Below are positions 54,714 through 64,000 of a stretch of 64,000 bases of DNA, one piece after another. This DNA comes from Bordetella sp. 02P26C-1 (GTDB lineage Bacteria > Pseudomonadota > Gammaproteobacteria > Burkholderiales > Burkholderiaceae_B). Within the stretch, counting starts at the first letter, position 1, and every line of letters starts with the position of its first letter. A model generated the notes under the pieces. The model made no database searches, was not told where the DNA came from, and worked only from the letters and a program-made list of their open reading frames with translations. The stretch is from the NCBI RefSeq assembly GCF_009763255.1, contig NZ_WSJB01000010.1, positions 62,001 to 126,000 of the forward strand, read 5' to 3'. Both the position numbers and the translations under genes were made by a program.

Positions 54714-54838
54714 CGCCTGCGGGCTAATTTTGCAGCCGCTACTTTACAAGGGAAAGGCGAGCAAGGAAATGCCGGCAAAGGGGATACCGCGAAGCGGGAG
54801 ATCGGCAATCTGTGGAGCAGGCGCCACGCGTCCGAAGA

Positions 54839-55414
54839 TCAGCGTGTGTCCGATGGCGCGCCGGGGGGCGACTCGCGTAAACGCGCGACCGCGACCTCCA
54901 GTGGCCAGGCCAGACGCTCGACCAGATCCGCCACCGATTCGATGTCGTCCAGGGGCACGCTGGGCAACGGGTGTTGCGCGGCGTCTTCCGCGTCGCTGGC
55001 GATGGCGCCGATGCTGGGATCGTCGGGGTAGAGCCAAGGTTTGCCGTTGGCGCGGCGGTGAACCTCGATCTTCACATGCGCATTGCGCTTGAAGCCTTCG
55101 ACGAGGATGAAGTCGACCGGACGCATCGCGTCCAGCAGCTCGGGCAACTCTGGCTCGGGCGCGCCTCTCAATTCATGCATGAGCGCCCAGCGCGCGGACG
55201 AGGCGACCAACACCTCCGTCGCTCCCGAAGCGCGATGCAGGTACGAGTCTTTACCCGGCGTGTCGATATCGAAGGCATGGTGAGCGTGTTTGATCGTCGA
55301 CACGCTGAACCCGCGCGCATTCAGGCACGGGATCAGTTTGGCGAGCAGCGAGGTCTTGCCCGCGCCGCTCCAACCGGCAAAGCCTATCAATCTTGTCTTG
55401 GACGTATGGGTCAC
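54839..55414 (-). CDS. mobB: Molybdopterin-guanine dinucleotide biosynthesis adaptor MobB
   Basis: A 191-residue GTP-binding protein: FAGWSGAGKTSLLAKLI (Walker A) near residue 12, then TIKHAHHAFDIDTPGKDSY and ILVEGFKRNAHVKIEV. It is thought to deliver GTP or cofactor to MobA. It lies 13 bases after moeA in the moeA/mobA Moco cluster, close to a molybdenum or tungsten formate dehydrogenase locus. Confidence 0.94.
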   Translation of the reverse strand: MTHTSKTRLIGFAGWSGAGKTSLLAKLIPCLNARGFSVSTIKHAHHAFDIDTPGKDSYLHRASGATEVLVASSARWALMHELRGAPEPELPELLDAMRPVDFILVEGFKRNAHVKIEVHRRANGKPWLYPDDPSIGAIASDAEDAAQHPLPSVPLDDIESVADLVERLAWPLEVAVARLRESPPGAPSDTR

Positions 55415-55427
55415 AACGATCGTCCGT

Positions 55428-56720
55428 TTAAATCAGGCCGTCAAACGGCAGAACATCGACCCAGTCGCCCTCGGCGATGTCGGCCTGGTCGTGGCCCAGC
55501 ACCATCAAGCCATTGGCCTCGCTCATGCTGCGCAGGATGCCCGAGCCTTGTGACCCGGTGATGCGCGCTTGCCAGCCGCCGTCCGGACCGCGCGTGACAA
55601 TCGCGCGTTGGTATTCGGTGCGCCCCGGTTTTTTCCGGATGCGTTGGGCAGCGGTGCAGCGCAGCAGCGGCATCGGCTGGCCTTCGGCGCCGGCCATCTT
55701 CAGCAAGGCGTCGCGCACCAGGGCGTAAAAGGTCACCATGACGGCCACCGGATTGCCGGGCAAGCCAAACAGAATGGCATCGCCATGATCGGCACGGATG
55801 CGGCCAATCGCCATGGGCCGCCCCGGACGCATGGCGATGCGCCAGAACAGGACCTCGCCCAGCTCGGCCATGACGGTTTTGGTGTGGTCGGCTTCGCCTA
55901 CGCTCACGCCACCGGAGGTAATGACGGCGTCGGCGTTCGCGGCGGCCGCGCGGAAGGCCTCGGCCAGCGCGGCCGGATCATCGCGGATCACGCCGAGGTC
56001 CAGAACCTCCACGCCCAGCCGCTGCAGCATGCTCCACAGCGTATAGCGATTGCTGTCGTAGACGCAGCCTTCGTCCAGCGTTTCGCCGATCGAGCGCAGT
56101 TCGTTGCCCGTGGAGAAGAATGCCACGCGCAGGCGACGCTGTACGGGGACTTCGGCGCGGCCCAGCGAAGCCATCAAGCCGATATCGGCCGGTCTGAGCA
56201 CGCGGCCGGCCTTTAACGCCGGCTCGCCTATGGCCAGATCTTCGCCGGCCAGCCGGCGGTTGTCGCCGGCGCGCAGCACGTTGGCGGGGATGACGATGCG
56301 ATCGCCATCCTGACGCACGAATTCCTGCGGGACCACGGTGTCCAGGCCGGCGGGCATGACCGCACCCGTCATGATGCGCACGCATTGACCGGGCGCCACC
56401 GTTTGATCGGCGCGTTCGCCCGCGTGCAGCGATCCCAATACCTGCAGGACGGTGTCCTGGTCGTCACGCAGCTCGCTGCCGGCGAAGGCGTAGCCATCCA
56501 TGGCGGAGTTGTCGTGGGCGGGTACGTTCAAATGCGAGACAACGTCGCGCGCGAGCACACGGCCCAGCGCCGAGCGTAAAGGCACCATTTCCACCGTGTC
56601 GATGCGCGGTACCAGCTGGTCGATGAATGCCTGCGCCTGCGGGATAGGCAGCGCGTTCGGATCGTAGCCGCTGATACAGGAAACGATGGAGGCCAGACTG
56701 GGGGGCAAAGGACGGGTCAT
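55428..56720 (-). CDS. moeA: Molybdopterin molybdenumtransferase MoeA
   Basis: A 430-residue protein that inserts molybdate into adenylated molybdopterin. The characteristic [13 protein letters not shown] lies near residue 63, [17 protein letters not shown] near 117, STGNEL near 205, [14 protein letters not shown] near 265 and [14 protein letters not shown] near 325. The start overlaps the mobA stop (ATGA). Confidence 0.96.
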   Translation of the reverse strand: MTRPLPPSLASIVSCISGYDPNALPIPQAQAFIDQLVPRIDTVEMVPLRSALGRVLARDVVSHLNVPAHDNSAMDGYAFAGSELRDDQDTVLQVLGSLHAGERADQTVAPGQCVRIMTGAVMPAGLDTVVPQEFVRQDGDRIVIPANVLRAGDNRRLAGEDLAIGEPALKAGRVLRPADIGLMASLGRAEVPVQRRLRVAFFSTGNELRSIGETLDEGCVYDSNRYTLWSMLQRLGVEVLDLGVIRDDPAALAEAFRAAAANADAVITSGGVSVGEADHTKTVMAELGEVLFWRIAMRPGRPMAIGRIRADHGDAILFGLPGNPVAVMVTFYALVRDALLKMAGAEGQPMPLLRCTAAQRIRKKPGRTEYQRAIVTRGPDGGWQARITGSQGSGILRSMSEANGLMVLGHDQADIAEGDWVDVLPFDGLI

Positions 56721-57310
56721 GGAGCGAGTTGTTGCAATTCAGACAAGGTATTGGCGCCGGCGAACGCCTGTGCATCGTCGAATACCACTTCGATACAGCG
56801 ATGCTGGGCGGTCCAGGCGTCGATCTTGCGCTGGCCGCTGCGCAGAAATTCCAACAGGCTGGCCAACAGCGAGGCTTTCAGCAGGCAGAAAACCGGCTGT
56901 GTCCGTATCTGTCCGTTTTCTGACGTGGCGACCATGGCGATATCGGCGTCCTGCTCGCTTAATGCCTGAGCCAGACGCGCCACCATATCCAGCGGAAAGC
57001 GCGGGCAATCGCAGGGCACCGTGACAAGATAGGCGGTTTCGCAGCGCGACAGGCCGGCCGCCAGTCCGGCGAGCGGGCCTGCGAAATCGGCCATATCGTC
57101 AGGCCACACATCGACGCCCATGGACTCGTAGGCCGCCAGATTGCGGTTGGCGTTGATCATGGTCACGCCTACCTGAGGCGACAGACGCATCAAGGCATGC
57201 AGCGCCAGGGGCATTCCCTGGAAATTCTGCAATCCTTTGTCTACGCCGCCCATGCGGCTGCCTCGTCCGCCGGCCAGGATGAGGCCCGTGATGTCGTTGG
57301 TTTGAATCAT
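56717..57310 (-). CDS. mobA: Molybdenum cofactor guanylyltransferase
   Basis: A 197-residue enzyme that adds GMP to Mo-molybdopterin. The GTP-binding [19 protein letters not shown] lies at the N-terminus and VPCDCPRFP in the middle. The ATG at 57310 is chosen because the family begins there; the frame continues 74 codons upstream into non-homologous sequence. The bis-MGD form it makes is the cofactor of the formate dehydrogenase encoded from 63088. Confidence 0.95.
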   Translation of the reverse strand: MIQTNDITGLILAGGRGSRMGGVDKGLQNFQGMPLALHALMRLSPQVGVTMINANRNLAAYESMGVDVWPDDMADFAGPLAGLAAGLSRCETAYLVTVPCDCPRFPLDMVARLAQALSEQDADIAMVATSENGQIRTQPVFCLLKASLLASLLEFLRSGQRKIDAWTAQHRCIEVVFDDAQAFAGANTLSELQQLAP

Positions 57311-57582
57311 GGCACGCGAAAAAAGCGCCGACTTCAGCGTCGCGCAATGGCGGCCAGTATAGACCAGGCCGCGTGCGGCAGGCGCCAAGGGCGATCGCTG
57401 TCTCCGGGCTGCTCTGCTAACATGAGCCGAAAGGGCCGGATTCGTCCCCAGGGCAGCCAGTGCCACCGAAGGCATGCTGCCACGGCGCCCGGAGCGCCAA
57501 GCGTGCGCGCCCGCGGTTGTCCCGCCGTGCATTCACGGCAGACGCCTACTTTCCCAATTACGTTGATTAGATAAAAGACCCA

Positions 57583-58671
57583 ATGGTCGCTTCCGAAACT
57601 CTGCTTCAGGCCTTGCAGGCCGTCATAGACCCCAACACCGGCCGCCCCGTGGCCGACGCCAAATCGGTGAAGAATCTCCAGATCGATGGCGCGGACGTGG
57701 CGTTCGATGTGGAACTCGGCTACCCGGCGAAAAGTCAGGTATCTGCGTTGCGCAGCGCCTTGATCGCCGCCGCGAAATCGGTGCCGGGCGTGGGCAATGT
57801 GTCCGTGAATCTGCGCACCGCGATCGCAGCCCATGCCGCGCAGCGCGGCGTGGCGTTGCTGCCCAACATCAAGAACGTCATCGCGGTTGCTTCGGGCAAG
57901 GGTGGCGTGGGCAAGAGCACTACCGCCGTGAACCTCGCACTGGCGCTGGCCGCAGAAGGCGCCCGTGTCGGGATTCTGGATGCCGATATTTACGGCCCCA
58001 GCCAGTCGATGATGATGGGCATCAACGCGCGCCCGCAAAGCGAGGACGGCTCCACCATGGAGCCCCTGGCAAATTACGGCGTGCAAGTCATGTCGATCGG
58101 ATTCCTGGTTGACGCCGACGAGGCGATGATCTGGCGCGGCCCGATGGCGGTGCAGGCGCTGGAGCAACTGCTGCGTCAGACGAATTGGAAAGACTTGGAT
58201 TATCTGGTGGTCGATATGCCGCCGGGCACGGGCGATATTCATCTGTCGCTGAGCCAGAAGGTCCCGGTCACGGGTGCGGTGATCGTCACCACGCCGCAGG
58301 ACATCGCACTGTTGGACGCTCGCAAGGGCGTGAAGATGTTCGAGAAAGTCGGCGTGCCGATCCTCGGCGTGGTCGAGAACATGGCGGTGCATGTGTGCAG
58401 CCAGTGCGGCCACACGGAGCATATTTTTGGCGAGGGTGGCGGCCAGAAAATGGCGGCCGATTACGGCCTGGCGTATCTGGGCGCGTTGCCGCTGGACATC
58501 AATATCCGGCTGCAGGCCGATGGCGGCCAGCCTTCGGTGATCGCCGATCCCGACGGCGAAGTCGCGCAGCTGTATAAATCGGTCGCGCGTCAGGTGGCGG
58601 TGGCCGTGGCCGACATGCCGAAAGACCATTCGGCCAAGCTCTCGGCGATTTCCATCAGCCGGGCGTCGTAG
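57583..58671 (+). CDS. apbC: Iron-sulfur cluster carrier protein (Mrp/ApbC)
   Basis: A 362-residue P-loop protein. An N-terminal MIP18-like domain (1-85, VIDPNTGRPVADAKSVKNL) precedes the deviant Walker A VASGKGGVGKSTTAVNLALA, then GVVENMAVHVCSQCGHTEHI, where CxxC binds the transferred cluster. It is divergent from mobA and is followed 8 bases later by DUF3305. Fe-S delivery fits the multi-cluster formate dehydrogenase genes that follow. Confidence 0.95.
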   Translation: MVASETLLQALQAVIDPNTGRPVADAKSVKNLQIDGADVAFDVELGYPAKSQVSALRSALIAAAKSVPGVGNVSVNLRTAIAAHAAQRGVALLPNIKNVIAVASGKGGVGKSTTAVNLALALAAEGARVGILDADIYGPSQSMMMGINARPQSEDGSTMEPLANYGVQVMSIGFLVDADEAMIWRGPMAVQALEQLLRQTNWKDLDYLVVDMPPGTGDIHLSLSQKVPVTGAVIVTTPQDIALLDARKGVKMFEKVGVPILGVVENMAVHVCSQCGHTEHIFGEGGGQKMAADYGLAYLGALPLDINIRLQADGGQPSVIADPDGEVAQLYKSVARQVAVAVADMPKDHSAKLSAISISRAS

Positions 58672-58679
58672 GAGGTCTC

Positions 58680-59240
58680 ATGAGCGACCCGGTCCCCTTG
58701 GCCCTGGATGTCGCGGTGGTGATGCGCAAGGTGCGCGTCACTGGCCCGATGAGCCGTTGGCAAGACTGGCGCTGGGAACTCGATGATGTGGTCGTCAACG
58801 AGCCGACCTTTGGCACCGCGCCGCGTCTGTTGCTAAAGGACGATACGCAAGAGCGTTGGCTGCATCCGGGTTACACCGTCAGGCTTTTTCGCGACGATGC
58901 GGAAGGCTATGTGCTTAACGCGACCACGCCGGCGCCCTGCTGGTTCGTGCTGTGGCGCATGCACGAAAGCGAAGACGGCGGCGAGCCGCAGGCGCATCCC
59001 GAGATCGTGACGCTCAGCTATCACGATGCGGGGCGCTGGTTGGATGCGCAGGAGATGGTCGAGCAAGTTCCCGCGCCACCTGAAATCGTGGCGTGGATGA
59101 ATGCGTTTATCGAGGCCAACTATGTGCCTGAACCGAAGCGGCGCAAGCGGCCGGCGAGCTTTCAGCCGCTGCAAGACCGGTTTGGCAACCCGGCCTCGGT
59201 GTCCACTGTGAAGAAGTTTCGTGGCGAGGGGTCATCGTGA
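58680..59240 (+). CDS. DUF3305-family protein (formate dehydrogenase locus)
   Basis: A 186-residue cytoplasmic protein with VAVVMRKVRVTGPMSRWQDW near the start and WRMHES with YHDAGRWLDAQE later, which match DUF3305 as I recall it. The family is found beside DUF3306, a polyferredoxin and a TorD-like chaperone in formate dehydrogenase clusters. Its molecular role is unknown. Its stop overlaps the DUF3306 GTG start by 4 bases. Confidence 0.85.
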   Translation: MSDPVPLALDVAVVMRKVRVTGPMSRWQDWRWELDDVVVNEPTFGTAPRLLLKDDTQERWLHPGYTVRLFRDDAEGYVLNATTPAPCWFVLWRMHESEDGGEPQAHPEIVTLSYHDAGRWLDAQEMVEQVPAPPEIVAWMNAFIEANYVPEPKRRKRPASFQPLQDRFGNPASVSTVKKFRGEGSS

Positions 59241-59944
59241 CGGACGAAGTTCGTGGCGGCTTCCTGCATCGCTGGTCGCGCCGCAAGGTGCAAGCGCGGC
59301 AGGGACAACGGCTGGAAGACGAGCCGCGCCAGGATGAGGGTGTCGCGGGCGTAGTGCCGGACGAGGTGGGGGCCGCTGCGTCGCGCGTTGCCCCATCGCA
59401 CACTGTCGAATCGGGTGCAGCTGCGACGGAAATCCCTGATCCAGGCGTCACCGCCGCCGGGAGCCTGACACAGGACCCGCGCCCGGCGCGACCGGATGCG
59501 CATTCTGGGGAATCCGAGCCCGCTCCACTTACGCTGGACGATGTGAAGACGCTGACATCGGACTCCGATTTCGCGCCTTTCGTGTCGCAGCAGGTGGACC
59601 CGCAGGTGCGCAACGCCGCGCTGAAGAAGCTCTTTTCCGATCCCCACTACAATGTGATGGACGGGCTGGATATCTATATCGATGATTATTCCCAGCTCGA
59701 GCCGCTGCCGGCGCCCATGTTGCGTCGCATGGCCAGTGCACAGGCGCTGAAGATGTTCGAGGCCTTGACCGAAGACGGCGAGAACGCGCCCATCGCGCAG
59801 GCCAGCGACGAGCACCGGGAAAACGCCGAGCGGGCGCGCGGTATCGAGGACGCCCGTCCGGATGCCGCGCCCGCGCCGCCGGAGCAACCCGATTCGCCGG
59901 ACAGCGAAAAACGTGACGCACAGTCAGCGCCATCGGCTCGCTGA
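59237..59944 (+). CDS. DUF3306-family protein (formate dehydrogenase locus)
   Basis: A 235-residue protein starting at a GTG. The N-terminal FLHRWSRRKVQARQG and the middle LTLDDVKTLTSDSDFAPFVS and AALKKLFSDPHYNVMDGLDI are family hallmarks. The flanks are Ala/Pro/Glu-rich and probably disordered. It is coupled to DUF3305 by overlap and probably acts in maturation; no biochemical role is known to me. Confidence 0.86.
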   Translation: MTDEVRGGFLHRWSRRKVQARQGQRLEDEPRQDEGVAGVVPDEVGAAASRVAPSHTVESGAAATEIPDPGVTAAGSLTQDPRPARPDAHSGESEPAPLTLDDVKTLTSDSDFAPFVSQQVDPQVRNAALKKLFSDPHYNVMDGLDIYIDDYSQLEPLPAPMLRRMASAQALKMFEALTEDGENAPIAQASDEHRENAERARGIEDARPDAAPAPPEQPDSPDSEKRDAQSAPSAR

Positions 59945-60016
59945 GAACGCCGCCGCGCTGCCTGTGTCCAGCGCAATTGTCTCTGCCCGTGATTCGTTAT
60001 TGATGGTTTAGCCTTT

Positions 60017-62113
60017 ATGACCACCCTGATTTGTGACTGCAACCGCACCATGCCGCTGGCGCCCGACGCGCTGGGCCAGGTCATGGGCGAACCTCTGGCG
60101 CCACACTCGCTGCTTTGCCGCAGAGAGGCAGGCGATTACCAGCAGGCCATTCGGGGAACCGACACGGTCGTGGTGGCCTGTACGCAGGAGACCCGCCTGT
60201 TCGAGGAACTGGGCCGCGCGACCGAGGGCGCCGTGGCGCCGGTGCGCTTTGTCAACATACGTGAGACGGGCGGCTGGAGCCGCGATGCCCGGCACGCGAT
60301 GCCCAAGATCGCCGCATTGCTGGCCGCGGCCCATCTGCCGGAGCCGGAGCCTGTCGCCACCGTGACCTATCGCAGCGCGGGGCGTCTGCTGATCATCGGT
60401 CCGCTGGATCAGGCCGAGGCCGCCGCCGCCATGTTGGACGATGTGCTCGAGGTCACGCTGTTCGCGCCGGCGCCGGGCCAAGGCGCAGGGCGTCAAACGC
60501 GCCGTTATCCCGTGATCGCGGGGGCGATTGAAAGCCTGACGGGCCGGCTCGGCGCGTTCGAACTGACCTGGTCTCAACGCAACCCGATCGATCTCGATCT
60601 CTGCACGCGCTGCAATGCGTGCGTGGCCGCCTGTCCGGAAGGCGCGATCGGGCTGGATTATCAAGTGGACCTGAATCGCTGTACCGGGCATCGGGACTGT
60701 ACGGCGGCCTGTACGGTGGCGGGCGCGATTGATTTTCAGCGCTCGCCGATCACCGCCGCCGAGAGCTTCGACCTGGTGCTGGATTTAGGCGAGCAGCCGC
60801 AGTTTGTACGGCATGCGCCGCCACAAGGCTATTTCACCTGGCGCGATCGCAATCCCGCTACGCTGCTGCGCCTGCGCGAGATGGTGGGGGAATTCGATAA
60901 GCCGAAGTTCTTCGACTATAAGCAGTCGCTCTGCGCACATAGCCGCAACGAAATGGAGGGCTGCCGCGCCTGTGTGGATATATGCTCGGCCCAGGCCATC
61001 AGCAGCGATAAGCATCATCAGCGCATCGTGGTCGATCCGTACCTCTGCGTGGGTTGTGGCGCCTGTACGACCGTATGCCCCAGCGGGGCGCTGTCGTACA
61101 CCTACCCACGCAATGGCGATCAGGGTCTGAAGCTGCGTACGCTGTTGAATACCTACTCGCGTGCGGGAGGCAAGGACGCCGTATTGCTGCTGCATAGTCA
61201 GCAAGCCGGACAGGATCTGATCGAGGCCCTGGGTCGCGCCGCGCAGCTGGGGCAGGCGTCGGGCGTGCCGGCCAATGTGATTCCGGTCCCGCTGTGGCAT
61301 ACCGCCAGCACCGGCCCAGACCTGTGGCTATCGGCCATCGCATGGGGAGCTTCGCAAATCGCGGTGTTGCTCACCGATGAAGAGGCGCCCCAATACCAGG
61401 AAGGCCTGAAAGCGCAGATGGGCATCGCGCAGGAGATTCTGAACGGGTTGGGTTATACGGGCCACCATCTGCATCTGTTGAACGCGACCGATCCGGCTGC
61501 GCTGGATCGCGAACTGCGACTCGTCGCCGAGCGTGCACCTGCCGTCCCGAATGAAACCGCCCGCTTTGCAACCGCACCTGAAAAGCGCACCACGTTGAGC
61601 CTGGCGCTGGATCATCTGATCGCCTGGGCGCCTGCACGCGCGGCCGAGGCCATCGCATTACCGCAGGGGGCCCCTGGGCTGGGCGCACCATTCGGTGCGA
61701 TCGCTGTCAACAAGGACGCCTGTACGCTTTGTATGAGCTGCGTGAGCGCCTGTCCCGCCAACGCGCTAAAGGATAATTCGCAACTGCCGCAGCTGCGCTT
61801 TATCGAGAGCAACTGCGTGCAATGCGGTTTGTGCGAGAAAACGTGCCCCGAGGATGCCATCGCATTGGTGCCCCGTCTGCTGCTATCCGACCAACGCAAA
61901 CAGGCCGTCGTGCTCAACGAGGCGCAGCCTTTCCACTGCATACGGTGCAACAAGGCGTTTGGCACGCAAAAGGGCGTGGACGCGATGCTGCAACGCTTGG
62001 GCGGCCATTCCATGTTCCAGGGCGCGGCGCTGGAGCGTCTGAAGATGTGCGGCGACTGCCGCGTCATCGATATGTATTCTTCCTCCGATGAAGCGCGGAT
62101 CACCGATTTATGA
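60017..62113 (+). CDS. Multi-cluster 4Fe-4S ferredoxin-like protein of the formate dehydrogenase locus
   Basis: A 698-residue iron-sulfur protein. Cluster motifs occur as CTRCNACVAACPEGAI near 196, a CxxxC set after NRCTGHRDC, CRACVDICSAQ near 317, CVGCGACTTVCPSGAL near 342, CTLCMSCVSACPANAL near 571, CVQCGLCEKTCPEDAI near 605 and a final CIRCNKAF...CGDC set. Such proteins accompany formate dehydrogenases in betaproteobacteria and may pass electrons or help assembly. It overlaps the TorD-like gene by 4 bases. Confidence 0.9.
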   Translation: MTTLICDCNRTMPLAPDALGQVMGEPLAPHSLLCRREAGDYQQAIRGTDTVVVACTQETRLFEELGRATEGAVAPVRFVNIRETGGWSRDARHAMPKIAALLAAAHLPEPEPVATVTYRSAGRLLIIGPLDQAEAAAAMLDDVLEVTLFAPAPGQGAGRQTRRYPVIAGAIESLTGRLGAFELTWSQRNPIDLDLCTRCNACVAACPEGAIGLDYQVDLNRCTGHRDCTAACTVAGAIDFQRSPITAAESFDLVLDLGEQPQFVRHAPPQGYFTWRDRNPATLLRLREMVGEFDKPKFFDYKQSLCAHSRNEMEGCRACVDICSAQAISSDKHHQRIVVDPYLCVGCGACTTVCPSGALSYTYPRNGDQGLKLRTLLNTYSRAGGKDAVLLLHSQQAGQDLIEALGRAAQLGQASGVPANVIPVPLWHTASTGPDLWLSAIAWGASQIAVLLTDEEAPQYQEGLKAQMGIAQEILNGLGYTGHHLHLLNATDPAALDRELRLVAERAPAVPNETARFATAPEKRTTLSLALDHLIAWAPARAAEAIALPQGAPGLGAPFGAIAVNKDACTLCMSCVSACPANALKDNSQLPQLRFIESNCVQCGLCEKTCPEDAIALVPRLLLSDQRKQAVVLNEAQPFHCIRCNKAFGTQKGVDAMLQRLGGHSMFQGAALERLKMCGDCRVIDMYSSSDEARITDL

Positions 62114-62730
62114 CGACGAATCCTTTACCTGATCAATCCTTCGCCCTAGAGGACGAGGACGCCGCCCGCGCGGAGGTCTACACGCTGCTGGCGCATCTGT
62201 TCTACGCGCCGCCCTCGGCGGAGTTGTTGGCGCATCTGCGTGCCGCACCCGAGGCCGAGCTGGAAAGCGCGCTGGCGCCGTCGTGGAATGCGCTGCTAGG
62301 TGTGGCGCGCGATCTTGATGTGGCGGCGATCTCCGCCGAATACGACACGCTATTCGGTGGCGTGGGCAAGCCCGATGTCTACCTGTTTGGCTCGCATTAT
62401 CTGTCCGGCTTTCTCAATGAAAAGCCCTTGGTGCAGCTGCGCGATGACCTGGCAAAGCTCGGTCTGGCGCGTGCGCCCGCCATGCCCGAGACGGAAGACC
62501 ACATCGCTTATCTGTGCGACGCGATGCGTTTGCTGATCACCCGGCCGGAGGCCGACGGTTCCAGCCTCGCCTTGCAGCGCGAGTTTTACCTGGCGCATAT
62601 CCGGCCTTGGGCGGACGACTTGCACGACGCGATCGTGGCGCAACCGGCCGCACGGTTTTATGCCCGGCTTGCCGAGTTTTTCCGTGATTTCAACAGCGTG
62701 GAGGCCCAGGCCTTCGACATGCTGTCGTAG
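62110..62730 (+). CDS. TorD/DmsD-family molybdoenzyme chaperone
   Basis: A 206-residue all-helical chaperone. The segment YTLLAHLFYAPPSAELLAHL near the start, EYDTLFGG near 77 and DHIAYLCDAMRLLI near 133 follow the TorD/DmsD family. It should bind the twin-arginine leader of the formate dehydrogenase alpha subunit downstream until the Mo/W cofactor is inserted. Confidence 0.9.
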   Translation: MTTNPLPDQSFALEDEDAARAEVYTLLAHLFYAPPSAELLAHLRAAPEAELESALAPSWNALLGVARDLDVAAISAEYDTLFGGVGKPDVYLFGSHYLSGFLNEKPLVQLRDDLAKLGLARAPAMPETEDHIAYLCDAMRLLITRPEADGSSLALQREFYLAHIRPWADDLHDAIVAQPAARFYARLAEFFRDFNSVEAQAFDMLS

Positions 62731-62866
62731 AATGCCGGCCCCGGGTTTCCGCGGCCAGCACTTTTCCGAAATATCCCTGTCCACACTAGGGAAATTGTCC
62801 CTGCCCCTTGACTCGGGGTACAGTATGCACATCACTTCATATCTATCAGCCCCAGAGGAGACCGAT

Positions 62867-63076
62867 ATGTCACAACAAAATCCTCAGCTTTCGCGCCGCC
62901 GATTTCTCACTGGCGCGGCGACAGCGGGCGCGGCAGCGGCCGGAGCCGTGGCTGCAGGCAACGTTGGTTTGTCAGCGCCGGCACAGGCCGCGCCGGCCAA
63001 GCCTGCCCCCAAGAACGGCGGCGGTTACCACCTTAGCGAACACGTGAAGCGCTATTACCAGACTACTCTCCTCTGA
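62867..63076 (+). CDS. Formate dehydrogenase region TAT-signal small protein
   Basis: A 69-residue protein with a twin-arginine leader ([13 protein letters not shown], then an Ala/Gly-rich core) and the short conserved tail [19 protein letters not shown]. This matches the small TAT-targeted protein regularly found just before formate dehydrogenase alpha genes. GAGGAG precedes the ATG at 62867. Its role is unknown; it could be a periplasmic subunit or maturation factor. Confidence 0.87.
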   Translation: MSQQNPQLSRRRFLTGAATAGAAAAGAVAAGNVGLSAPAQAAPAKPAPKNGGGYHLSEHVKRYYQTTLL

Positions 63077-63087
63077 CGGAGTCCGGC

Positions 63088-64000
63088 ATGTTGCTGAATA
63101 AAAAAACTGTGGCCGCGCCGGCTGGCGCGGCGGAATCAAACTTCGTGCAGAGCCTGCGCCGGGGCATGGCCCAGGCGCTGCCCACGATGGATCGCCGTAC
63201 TTTTCTGCGCCGTTCCGGCATAGGCGTAGGCGCGGGTCTGGCTGCCGCGCCGCTGGCGCTGGTGCGCAAGGCAGAGGCCGCCGACTCGAAAGAGGTCTTG
63301 GTCGGCAAGACCAAGGCCGTCACACGACGCACGGTCTGTTCGCACTGTTCGGTGGGCTGTTCGGTCGACGCCGTGGTGGAAAACGGCGTGTGGGTGCGCC
63401 AAGAGCCGGTGTTCGATTCGCCGATCAACCTGGGCGCGCATTGCGCCAAGGGAGCCGCGCTACGCGAGCACGGCCATGGCGATCACCGCTTGCGCTATCC
63501 CATGAAGCTGGTTAACGGCAAGTACCAGCGCATCAGCTGGGACACGGCATTAAACGAGATCTCCGAGCGCTTGCTCAAGCTGCGCGAAGAAAGCGGGCCG
63601 GATTCGGTCTACTGGATTGGTTCGTCCAAGCACAATAACGAGCAGGCCTATCTGCTGCGCAAGTTCGTCAGCTATTTCGGCAGCAATAACTGCGACCACC
63701 AGGCGCGTATCTGTCACTCCACCACCGTGGCCGGTGTGGCCAACACGTGGGGCTACGGCGCCATGACGAACTCGTACAACGACATGCAGAATGCAAAGAT
63801 CGCGTTGTACATCGGTTCGAACGCCGCCGAAGCGCACCCGGTGTCCATGTTGCACCTGCTGCACGCCAAGGAAAACGGCTGTAAGGTCATCGTGGTGGAC
63901 CCGCGCTTTACGCGCACGGCCGCCAAGGCCGATCAACATGTACGCATTCGTTCGGGCACGGACGTCGCGTTCTTGTTCGGCTTGCTGTATCACGTCTTCA
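63088..64000 (+). CDS. Formate dehydrogenase alpha subunit, Mo/W-bisMGD, N-terminal part (cut by window end)
   Basis: The first 304 codons are present. A twin-arginine motif ([10 protein letters not shown], about 32-41) directs export. The 4Fe-4S ligands are CSHCSVGC and the later GAHCAKG. The sequence [17 protein letters not shown] places a Cys (codon 209, TGT at 63712) where E. coli FdnG has selenocysteine, so this is a Cys-type enzyme. The next conserved stretch [20 protein letters not shown] binds the cofactor. It lies 11 bases after the small TAT protein; beta and gamma subunits are expected beyond the window. Confidence 0.95.
   Translation, partial: MLLNKKTVAAPAGAAESNFVQSLRRGMAQALPTMDRRTFLRRSGIGVGAGLAAAPLALVRKAEAADSKEVLVGKTKAVTRRTVCSHCSVGCSVDAVVENGVWVRQEPVFDSPINLGAHCAKGAALREHGHGDHRLRYPMKLVNGKYQRISWDTALNEISERLLKLREESGPDSVYWIGSSKHNNEQAYLLRKFVSYFGSNNCDHQARICHSTTVAGVANTWGYGAMTNSYNDMQNAKIALYIGSNAAEAHPVSMLHLLHAKENGCKVIVVDPRFTRTAAKADQHVRIRSGTDVAFLFGLLYHVF

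Noticed and set aside
57334-58629. A 431-codon minus-strand frame opposite apbC
   Set aside because: Antisense to a complete Mrp/ApbC gene and without motifs.

Overview
The window looks like chromosome of a betaproteobacterium of the order Burkholderiales, probably the family Alcaligenaceae (Bordetella/Achromobacter relatives). The reasons are the high GC content, an orphan Bug-type tripartite tricarboxylate receptor, the conserved block rplU-rpmA-obgE-proB divergent from ispB and tRNA-Pro, and a formate dehydrogenase cluster with DUF3305/DUF3306 genes. The placement is inferred from gene content only. No rRNA, insertion sequence, integrase or CRISPR array was seen.

Layout. 1-5.0 kb: the start of a LysR regulator, divergent from a TRAP transporter operon that continues into an SDR dehydrogenase and a MetX-like alpha/beta hydrolase. 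5.2-9.5 kb: a fused 5-oxoprolinase/hydantoinase and a MarR-like regulator. 9.5-19.8 kb: two operons on the minus strand (TPP enzyme-SDR-Bug receptor-SDR-EamA exporter; ABC receptor-MBL hydrolase-ATPase-permease) and a LacI regulator. Both operons carry near-identical LacI-type palindromes in their promoter regions, which suggests one regulon for an unidentified substrate. 19.9-29.3 kb: DUF2076, a YbhGFSR-type ABC drug-efflux system with its own outer-membrane channel, and an MscS channel. 29.3-36 kb: a fused dihydroxyacetone kinase and DUF2061 gene behind a perfect Fur-box palindrome, two MFS transporters (one ProP-like), and 4-hydroxyphenylpyruvate dioxygenase. 36-40 kb: a CsgG-like/DUF4810/DUF799 lipoprotein trio, a LysM-LytM lipoprotein and an atypical response regulator. 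40-44.4 kb: the housekeeping block.

44.4-51.6 kb is the most interesting region. It is a block of nine minus-strand genes next to tRNA-Pro, encoding a HlyD/CvaA-like adaptor, an ABC exporter with an intact C39 peptidase domain, a TolC-like channel, and then six small precursors with double-glycine-type leaders. Four of the six (MREL-leader family) are paralogues that share two small-xxx-small (mostly GxxxG) motifs and a conserved pair of cysteines. I do not recognise this peptide family. It looks like an undescribed multi-peptide microcin or class IIb-like bacteriocin system, or a secreted signal/effector system.

52-64 kb: an LTA-synthase-like sulfatase, nudC, molybdenum cofactor genes mobB-moeA-mobA, and divergently apbC followed by the formate dehydrogenase accessory genes (DUF3305, DUF3306, polyferredoxin, TorD-like chaperone, TAT-signal protein) and the start of a cysteine-type formate dehydrogenase alpha subunit, cut by the window end. 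The Moco genes next to the molybdoenzyme and its chaperone form a functional neighbourhood.
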